A stretch of DNA of 64,000 nt from Synanceia verrucosa (lineage: Eukaryota > Chordata > Actinopteri > Perciformes > Synanceiidae): assembly GCA_029721515.1 (NCBI GenBank), contig CM056550.1, positions 16,987,119 through 17,051,118 on the forward strand, read 5' to 3'. The notes beneath the pieces were generated by a model. It worked only from the letters and a program-made list of their open reading frames with translations. It did no database searches and was not told where the DNA came from. Shown one piece after another: positions 47,482 through 59,856 of the stretch (its first letter is position 1; each line of letters opens with the position of its first letter). The translations under genes were made by a program, and so were the position numbers.

Positions 47482-50400
47482 CAAAATAGTCTTTTATTGT
47501 GAGGAATCACTGAATTAGCGGAGCTTCGTTAGCGTTAGCTAATGCCGTCAACCATTGGCTTGTATGAATATTTATTTTTGATTGTTCCAGGAAAATAGTG
47601 TTTTTGTTTTCAAGTCTCTTTGCGAGTTAATTCTTCCAGCAGTTCGAAGAGCGTCAAGTATTCACTTGACTTCCTGCTGATCAGGTCTCAGGTCAGGGAC
47701 CCGGCAGCCCTGATCCGATCCAGCCTGGGGATCTGTCGTTACCGGTAGCTCTTATGTTTGAAAGTGTCTCGTTTGAGTCTCAGACCTCGGATGGATCGGG
47801 GCCCAGAGGCCTGCCGTGACCCCGGGACGTACAGCAGGAGTTGCAGCAGAGGGTTTGGCAGCGTTTGTGGTTCCCGTGCAACCGTTTGCTAATGACCTGC
47901 ACAGCTGTGAGATCAGGAGGAAACGTGTTGAATAACGCAACATGGCAGGCCAGACTTTCTCTCTCTGACTAACATCCAAAACATTTTTCCCTCTAAGTGT
48001 TTTACTTTTTATTGTCTCATTGTCAGAGTGTCTTTCAAAGCTGTTCTCCGTGCAATAGATCATATTCTGTGCTTATTTTACGACTTCCCATAGCCTGTCT
48101 TGGACATGACAAAAGCCTGGCCAAAAGTCAGGCCTTTTCTTGGCAGCTGTACACAGACATAACATTTACATGGACTGTAATATTTCCAGTATTAACTTGA
48201 TTAAGACAACACCCTGAATACGAAACTCATGCGAACAGCATTTTCTGATTATGCTGACCCTGAAAGGTTTGAACTGAGTTAAAACTTGGGAGTATTTTAA
48301 CTCTCACATCAATGAAGGACGGCTTAGAAATGCAAACAGTCTTCATCAAACAATAAATCATTCAGGTTTTTAATGGCGACCTGGATCACAGCAAAACCAC
48401 ATGATGTCACATTGGTTAGTAAAGCAAAAAAAAGATTTATTAGATGAATATTAGGGTTGTTTTATCTGCATTGTTACGGGCTCATACATACGTAAGACAG
48501 GAAACCAAACTGTGAAAACTGCTGTGAGTCTGCATCAGGTCAAACCACAGTGCAAAAATAGACACAAGGTTGGTGTACCGCAGTAGAAAAAAGACAACTC
48601 AATGAGAACATTTTAATAGCCTTTAGTGGTAAAAGTAACCACTTTACCCAAAGACTATTTGGAAATGTACAGTACGTTCAGTCAGGATCAATAGTCAGAG
48701 AATAACATCAAGTTTATGGCTCACTTAGTCGTGTTGACTGTTCTTCGCTGCCCTGAAGAACAGCGTGAGCTCTGAGGTAACCTTTGGGCAAAAAAAGCAA
48801 GTTATCATGGTTGACCTGAACTGATCCAGTTCAGAAAAACTAATTCTATCAGCGCTGCAGTCATATCGGTATCTGTGCTCTTGTCTTGCCATGAATAAAC
48901 TTTATCGGTCTCCTTTTTTAGGGATCGCGATGCATCTGGAAGATAACCTGTCAGTGGGTGATGTGATTCAAAGAAACGTTTCATCCCGTTTGTCTGGATC
49001 ACAACTTAGAATTAATGAAGCTGGAGCAGAATCAGGGTCTAATGGCTCAGATTTTTTTTAACTTCCTGATTATGTATTGACAGAAACAATACATATTAAA
49101 ACACAATAATTAAAACCCTAGAAAATATTCTGTTTGATAATCCAGATTGAAACCCTGTGTTAGCTCTAAACTGGCCACCTTCGGGGAAAAAAAGGAAATT
49201 AGGACTGGCATTCAACACAACAGGAAGACAAAAGGACAGCAAGGGGTCAGGCTACGATTGAGGGCAAAAACAGGTGTATTACTGCCCTGTTTAGTAAATA
49301 GTGAGATCCAATCTCTGAGCCTTCCCGTTCCGCTGTCTGTTTGAGGGTAAATACCACCATGTGGCCCTGCAGAATAAATAAAGAAATGACAGAGCACTTT
49401 TGCCCGGGGAGCTGGACTACTGTAATAACAATCCAAAATTAGAGCTCCCATTGGCTGATATGAAATATCCTGTAGCCCTCGCTAGCTCCATCTATCATCA
49501 TGCCTCATTATGGAGAAATCCAAACAGCCAAGGAGCCGATGTTTGGGTGTTTTTACACCACCAGTCTTGGCCTCGCAGATGTGTAGCGCCTGGTTGCATG
49601 CAAAATGACATAACGTTGACAGCACATGCTCGTGCGTGACGCTCAGTGTTTTTCACTGAAGTAGATTACGCTTATTTTCCATGCTGCTCATCCCTGTGAT
49701 GTATTATCCACCTAATTCAACTGATTATGAGGCCTTGTTTAATGCATTTAATCACTGACTTAAGATAAGTCTGATTCCACTTTGCGTCGCTCGTCGGCGA
49801 GCTTTTGCTAGGAATCTACTTTGAAGTGGAAATCCTCTTTTCCTGAGTGCACCTTGCAGAGCAGCGCCGGTGGACGGGACAGTGTTTTAGTGACAACAAA
49901 GGACAAACATGACATAAACACAGAGTCTTGCTGCAAGCAGTTTACTGCACCTAGGAAAGAGTGTGCGTTTCATTAAGGCCATTCGCTCATCGCGCTTCTT
50001 AGATTTTCCTAAAGTCAGAGAAAGAGAGGGGTGATGTGCGTGGACGTGGACGACACCATGTCAATTAGCAGCCCGGGGCTTGTTGGCCTGGAGAAGGAGG
50101 CTGTTTTACCTGACCTGCATGTCAAAAGATGAGAGGAAAAGAAGGAAACATGGAAAACTCTGGCAATGGAAATAAAAATATACGTTCTCATGAAGTCACT
50201 CGCTGAATTAACGTGTTTGGATTTAACTTAAAGGACGTTTTTGATTGTGAGTCGCTATGGATGCAAATGGAACTTTGTTGTCTCCAAAGCTTGTCTCTAA
50301 TTCAATTTAGCCACCGTAGCTCGACTTTACGAGTTGACATTTATGTGAATTCAGCGAAAGAAATCCCCATGCAAGATTATGTGATTAGCTTACATTAGTG

Positions 50401-50929
50401 AGAAAATGTCACCGCACCACCAACTGACTGCTTTCAGAGAAGATCACCTGATTAACTGAGGGACAGGAAGTGCATCAGTCTTTCTGTTGTCCGAACGTAA
50501 CTACAACAAATCCTGTCAACGATGAGGCTAAATACTGCTGATTTATCTGTTTACTGCTCAGTGTAGAGTGAACTATTGATCGTATATTAGATGAGGAACG
50601 ACTGATTCCCAGAGACAGAACATTGGTAATACATTGACCTTTTAGTCATGTAGCTTACATTAGATTGTTCATTTTTCACAGTACAACACAGTTATTCATC
50701 AAACAATCCAACAGTAATTACCTGAAACGCTGTATGAGTAACTCATTAGTTTAATATAAGCACTCAGCGATAAACTGACCACAGGAAGTAATATCTAAAA
50801 TAAAGAATCACATAATAGCTGTACAGATGTTATTTCTGCAGGAGTATTTGTTTGGTCTCTCAGTTTGTACTACATACTTCCTAATAAATGATATATAGGG
50901 TGAAAACAATTAGCCGCTGTGTTTCTATT
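47482..50929. other. gene-free DNA with unique, constrained-looking segments
   Basis: No gene recognised. Segments at about 49420-49760 and 49970-50120 are non-repetitive, of balanced composition, and rich in homeodomain-like words (CTAATTCAACTGATTATGAG, TGTCAATTAGCAGCC). They are typical in appearance of vertebrate conserved noncoding elements. Confidence 0.3.
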
Positions 50930-51235
50930 TGCTAGCGACACTCTTCTGTGGCACAGTGCTGCTTTGAGCTAAATGCTAACAGCAGTGTGCTAACGAGCTG
51001 ATGCTAAGCATGTAACCTGCTCACCATTGTAGCTTAGCGCATTAGCATTTGCTCATTAGCACCAAACACAACGTGCAGCTGAAGCCGATGGGAGTGTTGT
51101 TAGATTTGCAGATAAAGGTCAAAGGTTGAGTGTAAATCAGGGATATATTTTCACTGATGGTTTCTCCTGAAGAAAAGTATATAAATGTGAACCTCATGGT
51201 GGCGCTAGAGGTGCACCAAAGTGATTTGTTTACCA
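50930..51235 (+). repeat. dispersed fish-type repeat, long copy
   Basis: The longest copy of this family here. In order: 'TTTGAGCTAAATGCTAACAG', 'GTAGCTTAGCGCATTAGCAT', 'TGCTCATTAGCACCAAACAC', 'CAGCTGAAGCCGATGGGAGT', then 'CTCATGGTGGCGCTAGAGGT'. I recognise this order from many teleost loci, but I do not know an accepted class. Confidence 0.55.
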
Positions 51236-53639
51236 ATCAGTCAAGTAGCTTCTGTTGTGTTATTTCAACCTGGACCAAAGTAGTGAACAGAACGATGTAA
51301 AAGGATGTTAGAAAACATGTCAGGAAAAAAAGAAAATGAGTGGATTTCATGTTAAAAAAAAAAGAATAAATCTTCTCCCTCAACCCCATTTCACACAGCG
51401 TTCATATGACTACCACCAGGAAGTTTAACAGCAAAGTGTTTCTTAAATACATGCGCCTGGAGTGGAAACCAGTTGTTGAAAGAACACTTTCTCTTTTTCT
51501 TTTAGCATCCCATGTTTCCCTCCACATGCTCTGAGTCCATGAGGGGAGATAGACTAAGCACAATTAGGGGGCTTGCATTCCTCTCGTTTTTCTATAAATA
51601 CCCTGCACATTTCCTCTCTTCTGTCTGTGATTCTCATTAAACCAGTGGAAAATCAGGCTGCCTCGCGTGGTAGAGAGAGCCCCTTTTATTTGTCTCGGCC
51701 TCTGAGGACACACTGGGTGGCGGCGAGGATAATGGAGCCCTTACAGGAGTGAAAAAGAAAATAGAGCCATGTTAATTCACCTGGGGTTGCAAACGTACCC
51801 CGATCGAATAATGGCGTTGCTTGGTCAGGCTTTGAGTTCACCGAGTTCATGTGAACTTACAGAGCTGTGGAGTCAGCGACGTCTCAACGTCAATCTGTTC
51901 ATGTTCAAGTGAGAAATTCCTTCAAGAGTTAGAAGTCCACAAAGGAATCATCGATCAGGGTCTGAAAAGTGAATCCAAAGCTGGAGCGCCTTAAAGCTGC
52001 ATTCTGTCTACCAGCCAGCAGGGGGCGACTCATCTAGTTGCATAGAAGACTATTAGAAAATGATAATTTAAAACCCAAACCTTGCTAAATCTTTATGATA
52101 GCATTGTCACTTCATAAGACAAACAAATGACAATGTTTTACGTTTTACGTTTGTTTTATGCTGTGCTGGATTGAATTGTCGAGAGTCATGTAAATTAAGT
52201 GGTATTGGTGTCAAATACTAAATTATTGTGGCATCCCCGTCTGCTGTTGTCTAAGGAACTAGTTAAAGATGCTTCGACCATAGTGTCCTAAATGTTCTCA
52301 CCGGTGGTGTGTTCGGACAGAGGAGCCAGCAGGTCAGGTTTAGGTTGTAAAATTAAATAGGTTAAAGCAGTCTGCAGTCTGAGGCTCAGTTGGTGTTAAT
52401 CACAGAGTTTTCTGGGTTTATGAATGAACCGTGGAGGTGTCCCGTTAGTGCACAACCATTAAACACTGTGGTGGAGTTGGGAGACATCAGCGCCCTTTAG
52501 CGCCCTCTTGAGACTAGCATGCAGCATTGTCTGCTAAAACGGTGATGCCATGTTTCCTCTGATTTTAACATCCCAGTATTTTGTAGGTAGAATCCCAGGT
52601 AGAATTTGTAATTTAAAGTACTACTGGTTAATGAAAGCATCCTGGACTCTTGTGACTCACCAGAGAAATAAATCCTGTACTGGCAGAAACACAATGGGCT
52701 TTTTTGATGTCCTCCTTTATCAGCGAATAACCTGAAATCAGAAGGGAGGAGGTTTGTTAAAAACATCATGTTCACTTGTCACATTACAACCAAAAGGTAT
52801 TCATTGGCTGGAAATGTTTGAGTCAGGTCAGTCTATTTCCCCCAAACAGCCCTGGAGCCATATGGACAGCACATCATCAAGCTGGAGTGTATCATGAAGA
52901 GATGAGGATGACGAACGATTGATCTGCCGCGGTGATATGAGGGTTCAGTGGTGCTCTGACGTTAAGAAGAACCGGAGCAGAGTCCACACGAAATCCCCTC
53001 TGAGACGCTCCTTCGGTTCTGGCTGTCCTCAGTGTAGCTGCAATGAACTCTCCCAGACCTGATCACACACCCATGGGAAGAGCTTCGTTATAACAGAAAG
53101 ACAAGAAAATGGGACAGAAACCTCTGGCTCTGAAAAAGCTGAAGAGTCTTAAAGCTGCATTAACGCTCTCTGCTACGTTCACTTTGATGCTCACCAGAAA
53201 GACGTTAGGAATCTTTGCAAAGTGCTAATCTGCAAAGAGGATGAGCAATTTCATCATGACTGATAGTACCTCGATCTGCTCGTTCTCGTGCCAAGAAGCC
53301 CTTTAGGCTTCAATGAAAAGCCATCCACAGTGGAAAGTGTGTTTAGTTTCACTTTCACTTTATGATCATCTGTCACACAAACATGTTGTTTCTTCCTGGA
53401 CTAAACTAAATGGATTTTTGCCTGAACTTAAGTTTTTGTTTAAACTTGAACTGCGTGTTGACTGCAACCAAAAAGTCAAACTGTATTTTTACCTCACTTT
53501 TGTTGTAAAAAAGACACTTAATTTAAACTTAACAGGAATAAAGTATAACTCATCAAAAACGTCTTTGTTAGTCTTTCTATTGTTCCACCAACTCTAGTTT
53601 GATGTAAGAAAGGCTGAATGAGTAACAGAAATACTAAAA
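51236..53639. other. gene-free DNA
   Basis: No gene recognised. The segment at about 51500-51760 is unique and non-repetitive and may be a conserved noncoding element. Confidence 0.3.
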
Positions 53640-53910
53640 AAAAAAAAAAATAAACCTTGCTTTATTTATCATTTGGACATTTATTTTATACATTGTATAC
53701 TGATCTATTTTAGGTATTTTTCTAAGATATGTGTTGACTTTCTTATCTTTCTTATGTACTTATTTTGGCATGTTTTTCTACTGATCCCACTTGTTAACTT
53801 CTGTCACCATTTCTTATTTTTTGTCCTTATTCTAATGTTGCTCTGTCCACTTTGCTGCACTGGAGATTAAACAGATTGTGGGATTAATAAAGGATTATTT
53901 CACTTTATCA
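53640..53910 (+). mobile_element. LINE 3' tail fragment
   Basis: T-rich (TTTATTT, CTTATT) sequence followed by CACTGGAGATTAAACAGATTGTGGGATTAATAAAGGATTATTT in parts. The words ATTGTGGGATTAATAAAGGA closely match the typical 3' end of a fish non-LTR element (ATTGTGGGACTAATAAAGGA). No coding part. Confidence 0.5.
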
Positions 53911-53935
53911 TATCATTTTGAAACAGCAACGCCTC

Positions 53936-54075
53936 AACTAGCTGCTAATGTTAGCATGCTAACATGCTGATGTGTGGCAGGTATAATGTTTAGCATGTGT
54001 AGCTCAGCAGAAGCTGATGCATGTCGTTCGTTTTGCAGATATTTAGTCCTCTCAGCACCAGACAGAAACATGGAC
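53936..54075 (+). repeat. dispersed fish-type repeat fragment
   Basis: 'ATGTTAGCATGCTAACATGC', 'GGCAGGTATAATGTTTAGCA' and 'TTTTGCAGATATTTAGTCCT' place it in the same family as 50930-51235. Confidence 0.5.
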
Positions 54076-57000
54076 TGAGTCGGTGATGCTGGTTGTTCGT
54101 TGTCCGCTGGCAGCAGGAAGCAGCTACCGCTCGTCTTTATGAGCCTCACTGCTGTTCAGCTCCCGTCTGCTGCAGTCATTCTGCTGGCTTATTACTAAGT
54201 GTGTGCATGTGCAGTGACTGTGTGCTGTAATTTGTAAGTAGCTAAAAGCTAAACGGTCTCCATGGCCTGACAAATTACACCAGCTGACAGCTGGCTGACT
54301 TTAAATACTGAGGAGATGGAAGCTAAGGCGTTTAAATTAATTCTGCATCAAAGGTGACGCTGTGATTTCTTTTGTTTTCTTTCAGAGGAGTGGAGCGGTG
54401 CATCGCTGCAGTCCCTGTTTGTGAACCTGGAGACAATCAAAATGAGAGGAAAATGTGACATCATGAGGCATACCATAAGTCAAGGCAGGACGTTTGTGGT
54501 CGGACATATTTTTCAGTAGTTACAGAAGCCTGAGTCGTGTGTCCTGCCTCCTCTGTGAATCATCTCGGTATGACCGTGGTCACTTTCTGTTTCACAGCTC
54601 TTATATTGGTGCAGTTTTATTTCAAGTTCTTGCAGCAGGTTTTTTGTTGTTGTTGTTCTTTAGTTTTTTCCACTTGTGCCAGATCTTGTGGTTTTCACAT
54701 GACGAAAAGTCGAGGCGAGCGCAGCCTTTTCCGGAGTGGGGTGAACGGACTCGGCCAATAGGTCCTTGAGTTTCCACCGCATAACGACAACGTTTCAATT
54801 TGTCTAATCGGGGGTATTTAGGCTAAGTAAACTATCACTCTTCAGGATTTCATCTGCAGCCACATCCCAGTCATGCAGACCTTATTTAAACCATTTGTGT
54901 GCGGTGGAGAGTGGGAGTCGGGGGCGGAGATGACGGGGGGATTGGATAACTCTGAGAGAAAGTCTGGGATGCAGAGTGAGAGGTCTTGGCGAGGAGCTGG
55001 AAACCACACGCAGTTTGCGTGATTGTGGTTCTCTAACAGACGTTACTTCCTCCTCAGCGCTCTGAAGCACCTGCACGCCTCGCCGCTCGACCTTTGTGAC
55101 CTTTGAACTCGACCAGACAGATGTTACGGAATTAACACTGGAATTAATCCAGAACAACAAACAAGCACTAAAACACATTTTCCTGATCAGGAATGACAGG
55201 AAATAAATGGAATTTAATCTCAGTCAAAAAATAATATTTTTTTGCTTTTTTTTGTAAAACAGTAAATTCTTAGATAACAGCAGTAATTATATTTTAGCAT
55301 AATGAAAGAGCTTGCTCATTGGATGGATTAACCATTGCAGAAATATTGAAAATATATTTTGTGTGCTGTGTAAAGGTGAGGGATGCAAAGTCATGAAGAC
55401 AGCAGGAACCAGGGATCGAACATTGGACCCTGCAACTGACCGACAACCACACAAAGCCACCAAGCCTTGGGCTAAAGCTGGAGAACTCAAAAAGTTGCAC
55501 TTAAACGCACCGCAGAGACTCCAGCTGACGACCAACTACTGTTTACGTTAAGTTAGATGTAATAAGACTCCACACCAGGAGGTGGCGTTCAGCTGCGTTC
55601 ATCAATCAGAAAGGGAAACAGGAAGTCAACAAGACGGCGTCTATATGAGCCGTTGCTAAGATACAGATGAAACTGTTCCGTTTCATTCTAGATGAGGTTG
55701 GAGATGGAGGTGAAAATTAAAAACAGTCTGAATCGTTTACTTCCTCTCTCGCTCCTTACATGCAGCACGAGGCCTTCCAGTTGAACAATGCAATATGCGA
55801 TGGTGCGAATAGCCATCCAATCACCGACACTGCCTTTTATTGGTCAGGTCGTGGCAACGCTTACCTTGCCCCGGCTCCTCCAGTTCAGTTTCCTGCATCG
55901 ATTCAGGATCATAACTGGCCTCATAAAAGCTGAAGAGGGGACGTGAGAGCCAAAATCCAGACCCAGCCAGCGAGTTTTAATGGTACAGGTTTATAATGAA
56001 ACACTCCTTGAGCCTTTCTCCCAAAGCGCTGACGTTATCCACTGGACATGCGCATATTATTAAAAGCGCACACTATTTATAAAGTGTGGGACTATCGGTG
56101 AGGTGGCAGGGAGTTGAGAGGATGTGGAAGGCAAAGTGTTTCTGTGTGTGTTGGAGGCACAAAGTGCTCCATAATGGCCGCCACCGGGAGGCCGGTCTGC
56201 CTCGGTGACGTCGTTCGAGCGGCCGAGTGGAGCGTTGTTGTAAAGAGCAGATGTTTTGAGGTCACCGCTTCTCCCTGCAAAGAGTTGACACTTAACCAGG
56301 GAGTCATGATGTGTGGTTTGATGTGGCCCACAGGAAGCGCCGATCGCTTCAGCTTTTCTGCAGCCTTTCTGCTTCAGGTGCGTCATCACCTGCTCCACAC
56401 AGACTCTAATGATTTCTTCTGCTTGAAGTTCAAACACTCCCATGTGTGCTCGCCGTTACCGCTCTCATACATTCCTGCGCCAATTCCGGGCCAATGAGCA
56501 CACACCTATGATGTCATTTCCTGCTGCAGGGCCTCCCGCTCTTTCCCTCGCGGCCAACAGGAAGTGTTTCAGTAGGGCAGACGGTATCTGGAGTCAGGTT
56601 AGTCTCGATCTGATACCTCTGAGCGTTACCTCCTGAAATGATAGCAGGCGGCTCAGGAAGTTGTCGGGTATCTTCTCAAAAGGACTTTCAGTTTCCCAGA
56701 GCCTAAAAATACAAACCGATGGATTATTGCTGCTTCACGAGATGCTTCGACAGCTGTGAGTCATCCACGGCTTTAATCTTATGTCGTTTCTTACGCTTTA
56801 TCGGCTTTAACAAAATGCTCACAGAGCGGCGTCGTGCAAAGACTCAGTTTGTCAGTTTTAAGCGTTGTCTTGACTTGGCAGCACTGACACCTGGGAAACC
56901 CAAAGACTTGATGCATCTCAGAGGCTGAAATAGTTTGTGAATGTTTGATTAGACGCTGAGACGGACGGAGGAAACATGAACCAACATCTGCTGCTGCTCT

Positions 57001-57829
57001 GATGAACTGATGACTGATGAACCTCAAATACAGTCCAGCTCATTGTGACTCTGCTTCCACCTGCTGGTGGACAGAAGCAACACGCTCCTCCAACAACTGA
57101 CAATAAGCAATTATTATTTGTCTATCTGTCCTTTAATCAGGATGAATTCATTGAATTAGCCACTTATTATGTCACCATAGATTCACAAAATATAATATTT
57201 TGTCTGAACGACTACAGAAATGTCCAAAAAATACACAATAGTTAATCTCAACCCATCAAAAGTTGTCTCTGACAGTTTATTTTAATGAAAATATTTATTG
57301 AGATTATCAACAGCAAAAGACGAAAACAGGATTTTTTTCTCTAAAAATAGGGTAAAAAGTTCTGAGCTTTAAATTTGATTCTCCAGCAGCCAGGAGGTTA
57401 TTGAAGCAAGATAGTTTTACTTCAGAATAAAACACAAATAAACACAATGTGGATTAAACTTAAGTCATAAACACACTGCAGTAAAAAAAAATATTGTTCA
57501 GGATTAATGAGAAGATCCTGTCTTCTTACAGGAACACATTTTCTTCAGCTTGAATCCATTAAATTAAACCCACCAACATGCAGTGGTCCAGTTTGACCAC
57601 AGGGGGGCAGACTGGGACCAGTCTCCTGTGTTTCTCTTCGTCAGGTTTCCATCATCTAGTTTTCCTGTAATTTGTGATTTTGGGCTGAACAAATGAAATT
57701 GACTTGACTGATATATATTTATATGAATATAAATATTTGTAGCCTTTATCAGCATGGAGGCGTCCCACTCATTCACACCTGTTTGTGCTTCTTGCAGGTT
57801 TTTAGCTCCTTGCTAGCCGCTCCACTCCA
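54076..57829. other. gene-free DNA
   Basis: No secure gene. A minus-strand 127-codon frame at 56060-56443 has a protein-like first part and is noted under findings. The patch at 56150-56240 is CpG-rich. A reversed B-box-like word (GGGATCGAACATTGG) at about 55413-55427 could be a relic of a tRNA-derived SINE, but no A box was found. Confidence 0.3.
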
Positions 57830-58240
57830 GAGGGATGTGAACTCCGTCACCTCCAGCCTGGTTTAGGTCTTAGTCTTGGTTTTCTCAGGACTGTACCTCA
57901 GCTTCTACTCCCGGATGGACAGTCAGGCACCATGATGTGTATCCCTGCCTGAGAGTCCAAACCTTCAGCTACCTCGTCTGATACCTGAAGACCAGCGTGG
58001 ATCCTGTGAAGGACGTGTCCGAGTGGAGGCGAGCCAACACATCATTGTCGTCGGTTTGGACGTTTCCCCTCAACCACATTCCTCTGCCACCTGGTGAATG
58101 GTACTAACTCCTGCCTCAACCCCATCGTCTACCTGCATTTCTGCAAAGGCTTCAGCTGCTCACTGAGGAGGACGGAGGTCATCCAGGTCCACATCGTCCA
58201 GGCGGTGAAGACAGTCAGCAGCATGGAGACGTGCAAATGA
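57830..58240 (+). pseudogene. class A GPCR remnant (TM6-TM7 and tail)
   Basis: The frame 58082-58240 encodes 52 residues, LCHLVNGTNSCLNPIVYLHF and then a basic tail CKGFSCSLRR ending at a stop. SCLNPIVY is the TM7 NPxxY motif of rhodopsin-family receptors, followed by the usual aromatic/basic helix-8 pattern. Upstream, matching receptor-like pieces occur only with frame changes and stops: a hydrophobic LVLVFSGLYLSFYSRMD stretch near 57865-57920, and WRRANT near 58025. A conserved TM6 or a start codon is not found in frame. This is a decayed or partial receptor gene, or a last exon hit by errors. The receptor subfamily cannot be named from this piece. Confidence 0.6.
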
Positions 58241-58671
58241 GGACAACAACCCAGAAACAGAACCGACGAAGGACAGGACGAGCCAAAGGAACATCAGGAG
58301 CTAAGAAACACTTGAGGTGATATAACGTCCTGAACACTTCGTTTCACTCCACAGCATCTCGACTGTGGACCAGACTGACCTGTGAGGACAGACCAGAATG
58401 AGACAGTGGCGGGTATGAGGACCGCTCTGATGTTGTCTCTGGTGGGTTTGACTTTTTTTTTTAAATGTGTTATGATTATAAACCTCTGCAGTTACAGTTA
58501 ATGTTGTTTTGTTTTTTTTGAGTTACTATAATTTGGCTTTTTTTTAACATTTAATCACAAATCACGCTATAAATCCATTCAACCTACCATAATGAGGCAT
58601 ATTTATCACTTTTTAGACATTTTATTTTTTGACTTCTTCGACATACTATTATTTGTTTTTTTAACAACATT

Positions 58672-58955
58672 TTTTATGTGTCACCATTATACTACTGTTT
58701 GCCTCAGTGTGTTTTTTAACTTGTCTTCCTGATGCTGATGGACAGGTACTTCTGTGCACACCTGCATGAGGCTGTGGGCGGGGCCTATATAAGCTGCTCT
58801 CTCTCTTCTCTTTTTCCTCAGCTCCATGATCGTCAGGTTCCAGCTTTTGCTGTTTTTTTCTTTACTTGATCATGAATAAATCATCTCTTTTATTTTGCAT
58901 TCAAACTGTTGTTGTGTTCCTCATGGCGTTGTGACTCTGAGCCAGTCATCAGAAT
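58672..58955 (+). mobile_element. promoter-bearing insert, possible solo LTR
   Basis: Non-satellite DNA interrupting a satellite monomer: satellite sequence stops in 'ACAACATTTTTT' and resumes at 'TTACAAATTATGCTATAAAT'. In order the insert holds a GC box (GGGCGGGG, 58777-58784), a TATA box (CTATATAAG), a pyrimidine-rich start region, and an AATAAA about 85 bases after the TATA box. It could be bounded TG...CA (TGTGTCACC to CAGTCATCA). This is the layout of an LTR (U3-R-U5). No clear target duplication was found, so the call is tentative. Confidence 0.45.
58782..58800 (+). promoter_or_regulatory. TATA box with adjacent GC box
   Basis: GGGCGGGGCCTATATAAGC, a strong core-promoter match inside the possible solo LTR. 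Confidence 0.5.
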
Positions 58956-59102
58956 TTATTTACAAATTATGCTATAAATCCATTCAACATACCAAAAAAA
59001 GGCATATTTATCACTTTGTACGCACATTAATTTTTTGATAGTTTTTTTTTTTACTTTTTTGACACACAATGACTTTTTTTGAAGCAGATATTTTTTGACA
59101 TA

Positions 59103-59107
59103 CAATA
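59103..59107. other. target-site duplication, left copy
   Basis: CAATA, repeated at 59857-59861. Removing the LINE and one copy restores the satellite word GACATACAATAATTTGGC, one base away from the consensus GACATACTATAATTTGGC. Confidence 0.75.
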
Positions 59108-59856
59108 AGATAAGATATCTTTATTGTCACTGAGCAAGTACAACGAAGTACTGTTGGCGCAAACCTATAGATGCCTGATATAAAATAAAATAACATGACT
59201 ATACAAATATACAGAGACAATGAACAAATATAAAAGACAATATGCAGTGTATTGAATTACCATAAATTGAAAGCGACATGTGCTGAGTAGATTGTATTAC
59301 ACATAATCGATAAGGATATGGATATTGATAAATAACAAATAATGCAATATAAAAGACAGTATTTAGTGAATAAAAATACAATAAATTTAAGTGACATGCT
59401 GGGTGAAATTTAAAGTATACTGGGCTTGGTTTGTTATTTCAAGAGTTCTTGGTGATGGTGATGGTTCCTGGGCCTACGGGGCCACTTCAGTGTTTTGCAG
59501 TGCCTACATGTGTGTCTTTTCTGTGTTCATGAGTGAGACAGCTCTGTGGTAAAAGCTGTTCTGGAGTCTGGCTGTGCATATGAACAGCACCCTGTAGCAC
59601 TTCAATGAGGGCAGGAGGCTGAACATGGTGTGTCAGCGGTGCGTGCTGTCACGGATGATGGCTGTTGCTTTACGGATGCAGCATGTCCTCCAGCCTGGGG
59701 AGCCGTGAGCCGGTGATCCTCTCTGTGGTCCTTATGATGCACTGGAGGGATTTCCTGTTTTCAAAGGTACAGCCAGAGTACCACGCTGTGATGCAGTAGG
59801 TGATGACAGACTGGATGGCTGACCTGTAGAAGTTCACCAGCAGCTGCTGTGGAAAT
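59108..59856 (-). mobile_element. 5'-truncated LINE with reverse-transcriptase C-terminus
   Basis: A 749-bp insertion into the satellite. Its coding end reads on the minus strand from about 59853: LVNFYRSAIQSVITYCITAW, then YSGCTFENRKSLQCIIRTTE, up to a stop near 59680. This is the C-terminal region found in fish non-LTR retrotransposon ORF2 proteins (the NFYR-x-IxSxxTxCIxxWY-x-C pattern). The 3' tail on the minus strand ends in a short AAGATATCTTATCTTA-type tract (plus ATAAGATAAGATATCTTTAT). It is flanked by CAATA at 59103-59107 and 59857-59861. Strongly 5'-truncated and no longer mobile. Family possibly Rex1/L2-like, not certain. Confidence 0.85.

Noticed and set aside
55375..55470. tRNA gene or intact SINE suggested by a reversed B-box-like word
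   Set aside because: No A box at the right spacing, no cloverleaf and no terminator T-run. At most a relic.
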